Of a DNA stretch of 64,000 nt, positions 17,336 to 25,201 are shown in pieces; the first letter of the stretch is position 1, and every line of letters begins with the position of its first letter. The position numbers and the translations under genes are program-made. Under the pieces are notes generated by a model, which was given only the letters and a program-made list of their open reading frames with translations, was not told where the DNA came from and ran no database searches. This DNA comes from Sinorhizobium fredii. GTDB lineage: Bacteria; Pseudomonadota; Alphaproteobacteria; Rhizobiales; Rhizobiaceae. Location: NCBI RefSeq assembly GCF_002944405.1, contig NZ_CP024310.1, positions 1,612,001-1,676,000 on the forward strand. The letters are read 5' to 3'.

Positions 17336-18355
17336 GTGAACCTGCGCGGAAAGGTGATCACGCTTCACGACGTGGCGGTCAGGGCCGGCGTCAGCCGGAT
17401 GACCGTCTCAAAGGTGCTGCGCGGCGCCGGAAACATTTCGGCGGAAACGCGCCGGCGGGTGAAGCAAGCCGCCGACGAGCTCGGCTATCTGCCAAACCAT
17501 CTTGCCGGGACGCTGAGTTCCCGCAAGAGCCGAATGGTGGCGGTGATCATTCCGTCGATCAGCGACATCGTCTTTTCGGAGGTCCTGAGCGGCATCAATG
17601 CGGCGCTTCGGCCAGAGGGCTTTCAGACCTTCATCGGCGAATCGCTGTTCGACCCGCAGACCGAAACCGAGCTCATCCGCGCCATGCTGTCGTTCCGTCC
17701 GGCCGGCCTCCTCTTGAACGGCGGCATGGCGCGGAGCGCGGAGGCGGAAAAGCTGCTAGCCCGGCGAAACTGCCCGGCGATCCAGCTTTGGGATTGCGAC
17801 GCCGGGGCGTTGGATTTCAGCGCCGGCCCGTCGCACGAGGAGGCCGGACTGCTTGTGGCAAAGCATTTCCTTGAGCGCGGCCTACGCCGCATTGCCTATG
17901 TGGGCGCCGAGCTCGACAAGGATCTCTGCGCCCGCCGCCGCTATCTTTCTCTCAAGTCGGCTCTTGCCGCGGCAGGCATCGATCTCCTGCGCGTGACTTG
18001 CGACGACCGGCCACGCCAGGCCGTCACCGGACGCTTTCTGACGGAAGAGCTGATGCGGGCGCACCCCGACGTCGATGCCATCCACTTTCTCAACGACGCC
18101 ATGGCGCTCGGCGGTCTTTCCTACCTGCACCAGGCCGGGATTTCGGTGCCCGACCAGATTTCCGTTGTCGGCTTCAACGGCACATCGCTGGCCAACGCCG
18201 TCCGAACACGGCTCACGACGATCGACATGGCGCGAACGGAGATCGGCGAGAAGGCGGCACAGGCGCTGCTGCAGATGATCGCGGCGAAGGAGGTGCCGGG
18301 GGCCTGGCAGGCGACGCTCAAGGTGGTGCAGGGCAATACCACCGTAGCCGCATAG
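17336..18355 (+). CDS. LacI-family transcriptional regulator
   Basis: 339 aa, GTG start with AAGGAGG 5 nt upstream. The N-terminal helix-turn-helix reads TLHDVAVRAGVSRMTVSKVLRG, with hinge YLPNHLAGTLSSRKS. The periplasmic-binding-like effector domain runs to the end (VAVIIPSISDIVFSEVL, SVVGFNGTSLANAVRTRLTTID). Divergent from the amino-acid-type importer and facing the ribose-type importer operon. The same palindromic operator in front of both transporters, plus two sites at its own promoter, supports control of both and autoregulation. Effector unknown. Confidence 0.94.
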   Translation: MNLRGKVITLHDVAVRAGVSRMTVSKVLRGAGNISAETRRRVKQAADELGYLPNHLAGTLSSRKSRMVAVIIPSISDIVFSEVLSGINAALRPEGFQTFIGESLFDPQTETELIRAMLSFRPAGLLLNGGMARSAEAEKLLARRNCPAIQLWDCDAGALDFSAGPSHEEAGLLVAKHFLERGLRRIAYVGAELDKDLCARRRYLSLKSALAAAGIDLLRVTCDDRPRQAVTGRFLTEELMRAHPDVDAIHFLNDAMALGGLSYLHQAGISVPDQISVVGFNGTSLANAVRTRLTTIDMARTEIGEKAAQALLQMIAAKEVPGAWQATLKVVQGNTTVAA

Positions 18356-18356
18356 C

Positions 18357-18385
18357 AAAAAAAGGGGCACCATTCGCGGTGCCCC
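18357..18385 (-). terminator. Intrinsic terminator of the ribose-type ABC operon
   Basis: On the minus strand GGGGCACC, loop of 6, GGTGCCCC is followed by seven T residues. It starts 13 nt after the binding-protein stop, a classical Rho-independent terminator. Confidence 0.85.
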
Positions 18386-18397
18386 AGTCCTGGGAGA

Positions 18398-19498
18398 TTA
18401 CATCTTGCCCCAGAGCTTCTTGTAATGGTTGCGATAGCCGTTGTCGGGATCGAAGGTGTTCTTCGGGCCGCCGTCGAACTCGACATTGTCGGCGGTCACC
18501 ACATGCAGCGGCGACAGGTAGCCCGACCATTTTTCGCCGGCGAAGGCGCGGTTCAGTTCGTCGACCAGCTGCCAGCCCTGCAGGTTGAGCGGCTCGGCAA
18601 CCGTGACCTTCTGAAATTGGCCGGCGCGGATGCGCTGATAGGCGGATTCCGAACCGTCGCCGGCGGCGACGTTGATCGGCGCGTCGGTGCCGCCCTTGCC
18701 GGCGGCGGCAAGCGACGGTCCCATGAAATCGAAATAGAGGTCGTTGATCGCCAGCGAATGGGTCCATTGGTCGCCGTATTTCTGCAGGAGCGAGGTGGTC
18801 AATTGCGGCATGCGCTGCGACGTCTCCGCGATCGGCGTGTCGACATATTCGAGCACCTTGCCGCCGAGCGCTTCGATTTCGGTCTTCATCTTGTCGGCCT
18901 TGGCAATGGCGATCGCATAGGTCGAGTCGGTGAAGATCACCACGCCGGGCTTGCCCTTGGCGTCGACGAAGGCCCAGTTGGCGGCAGCCTTCGACACTTC
19001 CATCGCGTCGGTGCTGACATTGGCGAAGAGCCCGGTCTTATCGTCCGGCCCGATCACCGGCCCGGCATGCCAGGCGACGAGCGGAATGCCGGCGGCCTTG
19101 GCCTGTTCGAGGGCCGGCGCCTGCTCGACGGCGTCGAAGCCGTTGATGATGATGCCGGCCGGCTTCAGCGCCATGGCCTGGCCGAAAGCCGCCGTGCGGC
19201 CGCCGATCGAGCCGGCGCCGTCGATCACCTTTACCTCCCAGCCGATCGCGGCCGCAGCCTCCTCGACGCCGGTGGTGACGCCGAGGATGCCGCCGTTTTT
19301 GAGGTCGCCGGCGAGCACGACGATGGTCTTGCCCTCCTGAGCCTTCGGCCCCGCCGTCGGCCCGTCCCAGACGGTCACCTGGTTGGCATATTTCGTGACG
19401 ATTGCCTGAGCATCGGCCATCGGATCGGCAAAGGCGACATTGGCGCCCATCAGTGCGATTGCCACCACCGTGCCTGTCATGAAAGTCCTGCGTTTCAT
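18398..19498 (-). CDS. Periplasmic sugar-type ABC substrate-binding protein
   Basis: 366 aa. Signal peptide to about residue 24 (ALMGANVAFA-DP). The rest is the LacI/ribose-binding fold: KTIVVLAGDLKNGGILGVTTGVEEAAAAIGW, INGFDAVEQAPALEQAKAAGIPLVAWH and NDLYFDFMGPSL in segments. Last gene of the operon, directly before the terminator, 46 nt after the permease. Ligand unknown; it belongs to the ribose/xylose/polyol-type (CUT2) importers. Confidence 0.9.
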   Translation of the reverse strand: MKRRTFMTGTVVAIALMGANVAFADPMADAQAIVTKYANQVTVWDGPTAGPKAQEGKTIVVLAGDLKNGGILGVTTGVEEAAAAIGWEVKVIDGAGSIGGRTAAFGQAMALKPAGIIINGFDAVEQAPALEQAKAAGIPLVAWHAGPVIGPDDKTGLFANVSTDAMEVSKAAANWAFVDAKGKPGVVIFTDSTYAIAIAKADKMKTEIEALGGKVLEYVDTPIAETSQRMPQLTTSLLQKYGDQWTHSLAINDLYFDFMGPSLAAAGKGGTDAPINVAAGDGSESAYQRIRAGQFQKVTVAEPLNLQGWQLVDELNRAFAGEKWSGYLSPLHVVTADNVEFDGGPKNTFDPDNGYRNHYKKLWGKM

Positions 19499-19519
19499 AT
19501 ACCCGTCCTCCCTTGGGTT

Positions 19520-19533
19520 CGTTATCGATGCAG
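19520..19533 (-). promoter_or_regulatory. Possible degenerate LacI operator before the binding-protein gene
   Basis: CGTTATCGATGCAG shares nine contiguous bases (GTTATCGAT) with the palindrome at 17273 and 22152, and lies 22 nt upstream of the binding-protein ATG. Only one half-site is intact, so it may be an internal regulatory site or chance. Confidence 0.3.
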
Positions 19534-19543
19534 ATTTTTGAGT

Positions 19544-20605
19544 TCACTTCGTTCCAGCCGGCTCCGGGACGGCCGCCGACGGCTTGCGCGTCACCGTTCC
19601 CCTCCTGCGCTGCGCGTAGCCGGCGATGCCGATCGCGACGAGCAAGGTGACGCCGTTGAAGAGCGGTTCGACGAAGAACGAGCCGCCGAATTGCTGGATG
19701 CCGGAGATGCCGACGGCGAGGATGATCACGCCGATCATCGTGCCCCAGACATTGACACGGCCGGGCTTGATGGTGGTCGAGCCGAGGAAGGCCCCGACCA
19801 GTGCCGGCAGCAGATATTCGAGGCCGACGCTCGCTTGGCCGATCCTAAGCTTCGAGGCGAGCAGCACGCCGGCAAGCGCGGCGAGCGTGCCGGAGGAGAC
19901 GAAGGCGCCGATGACGAAGCGGCGCACCGGAATGCCGTTCAGCGCCGCCGCCTTGGGGTTCGCACCGATCGCGTAGACATAGCGGCCGATCGGCAGATAT
20001 TCGAGCACCAGCCACAGCGCCAGCGCCAGGACGAGCACATAGAAGCCGGTGATCGGCAGGCCGAGCAGCATCGTCCCGTTCATGGAATAGAAGCCCTCCG
20101 GCAGGACGCCGACGACCTGTCGGCCGCCGGTGTGCCAGAGCGCCAGCGCATAGAGGATGGTTCCGGTGCCGAGCGTGGCGATGAAGGAGTCGATCCGCGC
20201 CACCTCGACGAGCAGGCCGTTGAGGAAACCGGTCAGCGCGCCGAGCAGCAGCACGATGACGACGGCGACCGGCCAGGGCACGCCGAACATCGTCTGCAGG
20301 CTGATTGCCAGGATGTGCCAGAGGACGATGCCGTAGCCGACCGTCAGGTCGATGCGGCCGGAGGCCATCGGGATCATCGCCGCCAGCGACAGGATCGCGA
20401 TGATCGCCTTGTCGGAGATGATCGAGCGGACATTGAGCACCGTCGGAAAGGTCTGCGGCAGGAGCAGCGAGAACAGCACGATCAGCAGCAGCGTCAAGAT
20501 GACGAGGCCATAGACCGGCAGGAAGCGGATCAGCTTCTGCGCCAGGCTGAGGCCGGCAAGCTCGCCTCTTGTCGGTTCAAGAGCGGTGGATTCAATCGAC
20601 TGCAT
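19544..20605 (-). CDS. ABC transporter permease, ribose (RbsC) type
   Basis: 353 aa, about 8-10 membrane segments. RbsC-family features include LIVLFSLLLPQTFPTVLNVRSIISDKAIIAI, MIPMASGRIDLTVGY (the GGIDLSVG-like motif with an Arg replacing one Gly) and AIGANPKAAALNGIPVRRF. Lies 16 nt after the ATPase gene. Forms the channel of the importer with the flanking ATPase and binding protein. Confidence 0.93.
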   Translation of the reverse strand: MQSIESTALEPTRGELAGLSLAQKLIRFLPVYGLVILTLLLIVLFSLLLPQTFPTVLNVRSIISDKAIIAILSLAAMIPMASGRIDLTVGYGIVLWHILAISLQTMFGVPWPVAVVIVLLLGALTGFLNGLLVEVARIDSFIATLGTGTILYALALWHTGGRQVVGVLPEGFYSMNGTMLLGLPITGFYVLVLALALWLVLEYLPIGRYVYAIGANPKAAALNGIPVRRFVIGAFVSSGTLAALAGVLLASKLRIGQASVGLEYLLPALVGAFLGSTTIKPGRVNVWGTMIGVIILAVGISGIQQFGGSFFVEPLFNGVTLLVAIGIAGYAQRRRGTVTRKPSAAVPEPAGTK

Positions 20606-20621
20606 TTTCTTCTCCCTGAAC

Positions 20622-22118
20622 TCAGGCGGCTTCGGAGGCCGAGGCGGCGGCGATCACCGCCGAGGTCGTCAGTTCTTCGCCCTTCAGCTCCCGGACGATG
20701 CGTCCGCGCGAGAAGACCAGGGCGCGATGGCAGATATGGGCGATTTCCTCGAAATCGGTCGAAACCACGACGACCGCGAGCCCAGCCTCGTGGGCGCGAG
20801 CGATCAGCCGGTAGATGTCGGCCTTGGCGCCGACATCTACGCCCGCCGTCGGATCTTCGGCGACGAGCAGCTTGCGGCCGGTCGCGAGCCAGCGCCCGAC
20901 CACGACCTTCTGCTGATTGCCGCCGGACAGCGCCTCAATCGGCAAGCTTTGGTCGTTCGGCCTCAGCCCGACGCTGTCGCCGATCGCTTTCGCCAGGGCG
21001 GCCTCCTTGGCGGGGGCGAGAACCGAAAGCAGCCCCCGGCCCGAGGCCCCAGGATTGAGAAAGGTGTTCTCGCGCAGCGACAGCGACATGGCGACCGATT
21101 CCTCCGTGCGGTCGCGGGCAATCAGCCCGACGCCGGAGCGCATAGCCGCCACCGGGCTCGTCAGATCGGGGGTCTCGCCGCCGATCGTCACCGTTCCCGA
21201 AAAGGGCTGGCAGCCGAACAGCGCGCGGCCGACCAGTTCCTGGCCCGCGCCGCGCAGGCCGACGAGGCCGATGAGTTCGCCCTTCAACACATCGAAGGAG
21301 ACCGGCCCGACACCCTGGCAGGCGAGCTGCCGGACGCTGACCACCGCTTCGCCCGGCCGGCTCTCCGCCTTGACGAAGAGCTGGTCGGCCTTGCGTCCGA
21401 CGATCATCTCAATGAGCTCGTCCGGCGTCGTCTGGGCAACCGGCTTCTGGCCGACGAGGCGGCCGTCGCGCAGCACCGCGACCCGGTCGGCGATGCGGAA
21501 GATCTCGTCGAGCCGATGCGAGACGTAGATCATCGCGACGCCGCGCTCCTTCAGGGGCCGGATGGCATCGAAGAGCCGCTCCACTTCGTCGGCCGGAAGG
21601 CTCGCCGTCGGTTCGTCGAGCACCAGCACGTCCGCCTCCACAGCCAAGGCGCGGGCGATCGCCACCAGCGATTTTTCCGTGCGGGTCAGGGATTGGATGC
21701 GCGTCGAGGGTTCAAAATCGCAGCCGACGAGACGCAGCGCCTCGCGTGCCCGCTCCTCCGTTCGGCGCCAGTCGATCAGCCGCGTCCGCATCGAGAAGCC
21801 CTGCGCCAGACCGACATTCTCGGCGACCGTCATCCATTCGATGAGGCCGAGGTCCTGATGGATGAAGGCTACTGGCTGGCGCTTGTTCGGCTTCGGCGGC
21901 TGGTTGACATAGGGCTCGCCGCGGAACCGGATTTCACCACCATCCGGCCGGTAGATGCCGGCGAGCGTCTTGATCAGCGTCGACTTGCCGGCGCCGTTCT
22001 CTCCGAGAAGCGCGAGGATTTCACCAGCTTCGAGATCGAGCGAGACCTGGGTGAGCGCCTTGGTGCCGCCGAACTCCTTGGTGATGGAGCGGAACTCCAG
22101 CAGCGTTTGACCATCCAT
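20622..22118 (-). CDS. ABC transporter ATP-binding protein with two ABC domains, ribose (RbsA) type
   Basis: 498 aa, two nucleotide-binding domains. The first has Walker A GENGAGKST (about residue 38), signature LTRTEKSLVAIARAL and Walker B VLVLDEPTAS. The second half (from about 250) has a degenerate Walker A (GLVGLRGAGQEL), as is usual in RbsA/MglA proteins, then LSGGNQQKVVVGRWL and LLVAEDPTAGVDVGAK. First gene of the importer operon. The LacI operator lies 34-49 nt upstream of the ATG. Confidence 0.94.
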   Translation of the reverse strand: MDGQTLLEFRSITKEFGGTKALTQVSLDLEAGEILALLGENGAGKSTLIKTLAGIYRPDGGEIRFRGEPYVNQPPKPNKRQPVAFIHQDLGLIEWMTVAENVGLAQGFSMRTRLIDWRRTEERAREALRLVGCDFEPSTRIQSLTRTEKSLVAIARALAVEADVLVLDEPTASLPADEVERLFDAIRPLKERGVAMIYVSHRLDEIFRIADRVAVLRDGRLVGQKPVAQTTPDELIEMIVGRKADQLFVKAESRPGEAVVSVRQLACQGVGPVSFDVLKGELIGLVGLRGAGQELVGRALFGCQPFSGTVTIGGETPDLTSPVAAMRSGVGLIARDRTEESVAMSLSLRENTFLNPGASGRGLLSVLAPAKEAALAKAIGDSVGLRPNDQSLPIEALSGGNQQKVVVGRWLATGRKLLVAEDPTAGVDVGAKADIYRLIARAHEAGLAVVVVSTDFEEIAHICHRALVFSRGRIVRELKGEELTTSAVIAAASASEAA

Positions 22119-22151
22119 GCGCTCCTCCCAAAGCCAATTGAGGCGGAGCTT

Positions 22152-22167
22152 ATGTTATCGATAACAT
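22152..22167. promoter_or_regulatory. LacI-family operator of the ribose-type importer
   Basis: ATGTTATCGATAACAT is a perfect 16-bp palindrome just upstream of the ribose-type ATPase gene. It contains the same 14-mer found between the LacI gene and the amino-acid-type importer. Confidence 0.75.
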
Positions 22168-22261
22168 GATGGTCAAGAGGGATATTGAGGGAACGCGACA
22201 TGCGGTGCGGGCCGGAGATCATGACACGCCGGCGCGTCTCACCCTTATGTTGTTCTGCACA

Positions 22262-22693
22262 ATCGAGCCATGGATCTTCGGTCAGCCGGTCGTTGACGTC
22301 TTCCGCGATCCGCGCATCTGGTCGCTTGTAGCCGCGGGGGCCCTTTCCCCGGAAGCTCCCCACTTCATAGTGGGTCCTGCGGCCGCCGGGCCAGCCCTCC
22401 TGACCGGAACGGTCCCGGAAGGGCGGCACGTTCTCATAGGGGTCGAAGGAACCGAGTTCCTCGATGCGGTGCGCCAGATCTCGACCCGAGAGGCCATAGG
22501 GATCGCCTCCGCCGCGGTCCGAGCGTCGCAACGCGTCCGCGAACCATTCGCCGTTGTAGCGCCGGTCGCCGCGGCGACCCCGCCGCTCCTCGTCAGATCC
22601 CCTCTCGCGGAACGATCCGCCATGCCATGCATAGTCGCGCCGCGGCTCGGGGCGGGCCGGAATTCGTCTCTGGTCCTGCCAATTGTCTTTCAT
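22262..22693 (-). pseudogene. BON-domain protein gene, truncated at its 3' end
   Basis: The first 144 residues of an open frame starting at 22693 look like a rhizobial BON-domain protein: Arg/Gly-rich low-complexity N-terminus, then GKGPRGYKRPDARIAEDV and NDRLTEDPWLD, the opening of a BON domain. After LTEDPWLD (about 22262) the expected domain continuation is missing. The frame runs through unrelated residues, across the LacI operator and into the antisense of the ABC ATPase, stopping at 21974. This looks like a rearrangement that replaced the 3' part of the gene. Possibly still transcribed. Confidence 0.55.
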
Positions 22694-22765
22694 CCACCCT
22701 CCTCCATCCTTCCCTGGAAGGGATGCCCGCTGGTCGATCCGGCGAGCATCGATATGTGCCGATTG

Positions 22766-23518
22766 CTACGCCAGGATGATGACGATCTTCAGCGACGAGG
22801 GTTCGACGATGACGATCCGGCCGTCCGCCAGGACGAAGAACAGATAGCCCTCGTATCTCGGCACAATCTTGACGATGCGCGCCGGAACCGGCTTCAGCTT
22901 GACCTTGACGGTTTCCGGAACGGCGACGCCGACGGATACGTCGAAGTCGAGGTCGATGGGCTCGACCTTTTCTTCCTTGATGATCTGGGTGATCTCGGTC
23001 TTCTGCTCCACCGTCACGTTGACATCCGTGGACGAGCCGGAGGCCTGACCCTCCTGGGTTTTCTGCTGCTCACCTCCGCCGGACTGCTGCTGCTGCTCGG
23101 TCTCGCCCTCGGCCGGCTTCTGCTCGGTGCCGGACTGGGAGGCGCCGCCCTCGGTCTCTTGCTGCTGATCGGAGCTGTCCTGGCCTTGCTGCTGCTGTTG
23201 TTGCTGCTGCGTGTCGGTTTCCGTTTGCTGCTGCTGATCCGGTTGTTGCTGCTGGTCGGTGCCGCCCTGCTCGGGCTGCGCCTGCTGCTCGCCCGACTGG
23301 CCCTGCTGGCCCTCGCCGGTCGCTTCGCCGCCCTGTTGGGTCGCTCCACCCTCAGCATCGGGTTGCTGGCCCTGTTCGGCGCCGCCCTGCGGACATTCCG
23401 TGCCCTCCGGGCACGTGGTCGTTTGCCCCTGCGCCGGCTGCTCTGTCTGCGCGAGCGCCGGCCCGTAGGCGACGCCCAGGCTCAAGGCAAGAGCGCTCTT
23501 GATAAGAATGCCTTTCAT
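22766..23518 (-). CDS. DUF1236 domain protein with glutamine-rich region, exported
   Basis: 250 aa. Signal peptide to about residue 23 (SLGVAYGPALA-QT). Residues 25-175 are low complexity, mainly Gln, Gly, Glu, Ser and Thr, with runs of Q encoded by CAG/CAA. The C-terminal 65 residues carry the DUF1236 pattern (VSVGVAVPETVKVKLKPVPARIVKIVP and LADGRIVIVEPSSLKIVII). DUF1236 proteins are common in rhizobia and presumed envelope-associated; activity unknown. I used the ATG at 23518, since the upstream extension reads like non-coding sequence. Confidence 0.82.
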   Translation of the reverse strand: MKGILIKSALALSLGVAYGPALAQTEQPAQGQTTTCPEGTECPQGGAEQGQQPDAEGGATQQGGEATGEGQQGQSGEQQAQPEQGGTDQQQQPDQQQQTETDTQQQQQQQQGQDSSDQQQETEGGASQSGTEQKPAEGETEQQQQSGGGEQQKTQEGQASGSSTDVNVTVEQKTEITQIIKEEKVEPIDLDFDVSVGVAVPETVKVKLKPVPARIVKIVPRYEGYLFFVLADGRIVIVEPSSLKIVIILA

Positions 23519-23631
23519 CGACTGTTCTCCAGATTCACAGTCCCTTCCGCTGGCCAACCGCGAGGCGAAAAGTTTGTTCCCTGGAGGTTCTTGCCCGGCC
23601 GGCGTTTGCCCTAATCCATAAGGAGTAAGCC

Positions 23632-23757
23632 ATGACACTTCGTTCCCGAACCGTTGCTCTGCTGTTCGTACTTACTTCAGCCATTGATTGTGGAGGCGAC
23701 GGGCGGCGTAGAAGCGCGGCTTCGCCCGATGGAACAACTTGCCGCGGACCGGGTTGA
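23632..23757 (+). CDS. Small ORF with strong ribosome-binding site and signal-like N-terminus (possible gene remnant)
   Basis: 41 codons beginning MTLRSRTVALLFVLTSA, preceded by AAGGAG 6 nt before the ATG. The N-terminus resembles a secretion signal. After about residue 20 it becomes Gly/Arg-rich and unlike a normal protein, so this may be the 5' remnant of an exported protein gene cut off by the DNA carrying the SIR2-like gene. A genuine short secreted peptide is the alternative. Confidence 0.3.
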   Translation: MTLRSRTVALLFVLTSAIDCGGDGRRRSAASPDGTTCRGPG

Positions 23758-23786
23758 AGGCTGCCGGACGGAAGGCGGGAGTGAAA

Positions 23787-24614
23787 ATGAAGGAGCATCT
23801 GGAGGCCATTGCCTCGGCGTTGAACGGGCGGCATGCGGTGTTGTTCGTGGGCGCCGGCGTGTCGATGAGCGTCGGCTTGCCATCCTGGAGAACGCTGATC
23901 GACCATATGCTGGATGACCTCCATCTCGACTGCTCCGTGATGAACGATCAGGACGTCACCTATCAAACGATTGCCGAGTGTTACCGGCTGGACCATGGGA
24001 ATATAGATGCACTCTGCACATGGATGCGTGAGAATTGGCACGTCTCTCCAGAAAGCATCAGGAAATCCGACTTGCATCGGCTGATTGTCAGCCTCGATTT
24101 CCCGATCATCTACACCACCAACTACGACAGCAATCTCGAGGTGGCCTACGAGGTCCACGGCAAGCCCCATTCTAAGGTCAGCCACGCGAGAGACATGGCC
24201 ACCGCTCCTGCGGGGGCGACTCAGATCATCAAATATCACGGCGACTTCGACGATGTCGAAACGCTCGTCCTGACCGAGACCGACTATTTCGACCGGCTGT
24301 CCTTCGACTCGCCGCTCGATGTGCGCTTCCGCAGTGATGCCCTCGGGGCGACGGTGCTCTTCATCGGATACAGCATGTCGGATCTCAATATCAGGCTGCT
24401 CCTGCACCGAATCTGGAGCACCTGGCGGGGATCCGGCTATGAGAGAGATCGGCCGCGATCGTACGTCTTCATGTATAAGCCCAATCCGGTGCAGAAGGCG
24501 GTCCTGAGCCATTGGGGCGTAACGGTGCTCGACGGAGAAGGGTCAAACCCGCAGGAGGCGCTGCTTGCTTTCATTCGCGCGCTTTGCTCGGAGGCGGGCT
24601 GTCGTGAAGACTAG
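23787..24614 (+). CDS. SIR2-like domain protein, stand-alone
   Basis: 275 aa. It shows the NAD-binding signature of SIR2-fold enzymes: FVGAGVSMSVGLPSW (residues 20-34), TTNYDSNLE with Asn112 and Asp114, KYHGDFDD with the candidate catalytic His151, and VLFIGYSMSDLNIRLLL near 190. No zinc-binding cysteine quartet is visible, unlike deacetylase sirtuins. The pattern matches the SIR2_2 type often found in anti-phage or stress NADase proteins. No partner gene such as HerA, Argonaute or TIR is next to it. Base composition is visibly less GC-rich than flanking genes, suggesting transfer. GGGAG precedes the ATG by 6-7 nt. Confidence 0.85.
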   Translation: MKEHLEAIASALNGRHAVLFVGAGVSMSVGLPSWRTLIDHMLDDLHLDCSVMNDQDVTYQTIAECYRLDHGNIDALCTWMRENWHVSPESIRKSDLHRLIVSLDFPIIYTTNYDSNLEVAYEVHGKPHSKVSHARDMATAPAGATQIIKYHGDFDDVETLVLTETDYFDRLSFDSPLDVRFRSDALGATVLFIGYSMSDLNIRLLLHRIWSTWRGSGYERDRPRSYVFMYKPNPVQKAVLSHWGVTVLDGEGSNPQEALLAFIRALCSEAGCRED

Positions 24615-24725
24615 GCGCTCGACCTTATGGATGGAGCCAATGTTTGGGCATGATTACGGGCGTGCCGACGCCGTTGGCAGACAAAGGCCAAAAACTCGGC
24701 GCGCGTTAGACTCGCGAGCGCACTG

Positions 24726-25124
24726 TCAGGTGGGACCCGGTAGCTCTGGCAAGGCGTCCGGCACCCGATCCCAAGGAGCATGGCTGTGCGGAAAGAATGA
24801 CCAGGTCGGCTTGAACACCGAGGGATCGTCGAGCGTGCCCGCGTAGATGTTTACGAAGTCGGGAATTACCTCCGGCGTGCTGAAGAGAAGACTACCACAG
24901 GTGGGGCAAAAGTGGCGGACCGTCATCTTTCCGCTCCCTCCGGGAGCCGCGTAGCCTCTTGTCTCGCCGCTAATCGTTACCCTCTCGCGTGGCATGCTCA
25001 TCGCCGGGACATGGCCCGAACCGGAAGCCCTTTGGCAATCCCGACAATAGCAGACCAATGAACAATCCGGATCACCCTCGCACCCGTAGCGCACCGCACC
25101 GCACAAACAGCCGCCTGCTATCAT
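24726..25124 (-). CDS. GFA/CENP-V family zinc-binding protein
   Basis: 132 aa. Zinc-ligand pattern of the glutathione-dependent formaldehyde-activating family: GGCLCGAVRY (CxC near residue 6), CYCRDCQRASGS (near 27) and HFCPTCGSLLF (near 75). Most such small proteins have no verified reaction. I favour the ATG at 25124 because GGAG sits 6 nt upstream; the ATG at 25130 directly abuts that site. Convergent with the SIR2-like gene. Confidence 0.85.
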   Translation of the reverse strand: MIAGGCLCGAVRYGCEGDPDCSLVCYCRDCQRASGSGHVPAMSMPRERVTISGETRGYAAPGGSGKMTVRHFCPTCGSLLFSTPEVIPDFVNIYAGTLDDPSVFKPTWSFFPHSHAPWDRVPDALPELPGPT

Positions 25125-25201
25125 CACCATCTCCTGAATCACGCCGGACTCCCTCGAGAGCCGAAATCCCAATCCTGGCTCTTACGTCAGGATCACTCGA
25201 T

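Noticed and set aside
18425..21058. Plus-strand 877-aa open frame
   Set aside because: Antisense shadow of the ribose-type importer genes; Arg/Asp/Gly-rich, no domain pattern, crosses three well-identified genes.
23150..23260. CTG/CAG triplet runs as a microsatellite
   Set aside because: They lie in frame inside the DUF1236 gene and encode its Gln-rich region, with mixed CAG and CAA codons.
22166..23614. Plus-strand 482-aa frame with long leucine runs
   Set aside because: The leucine runs are the complement of glutamine codons in the DUF1236 gene; no membrane-protein signature.
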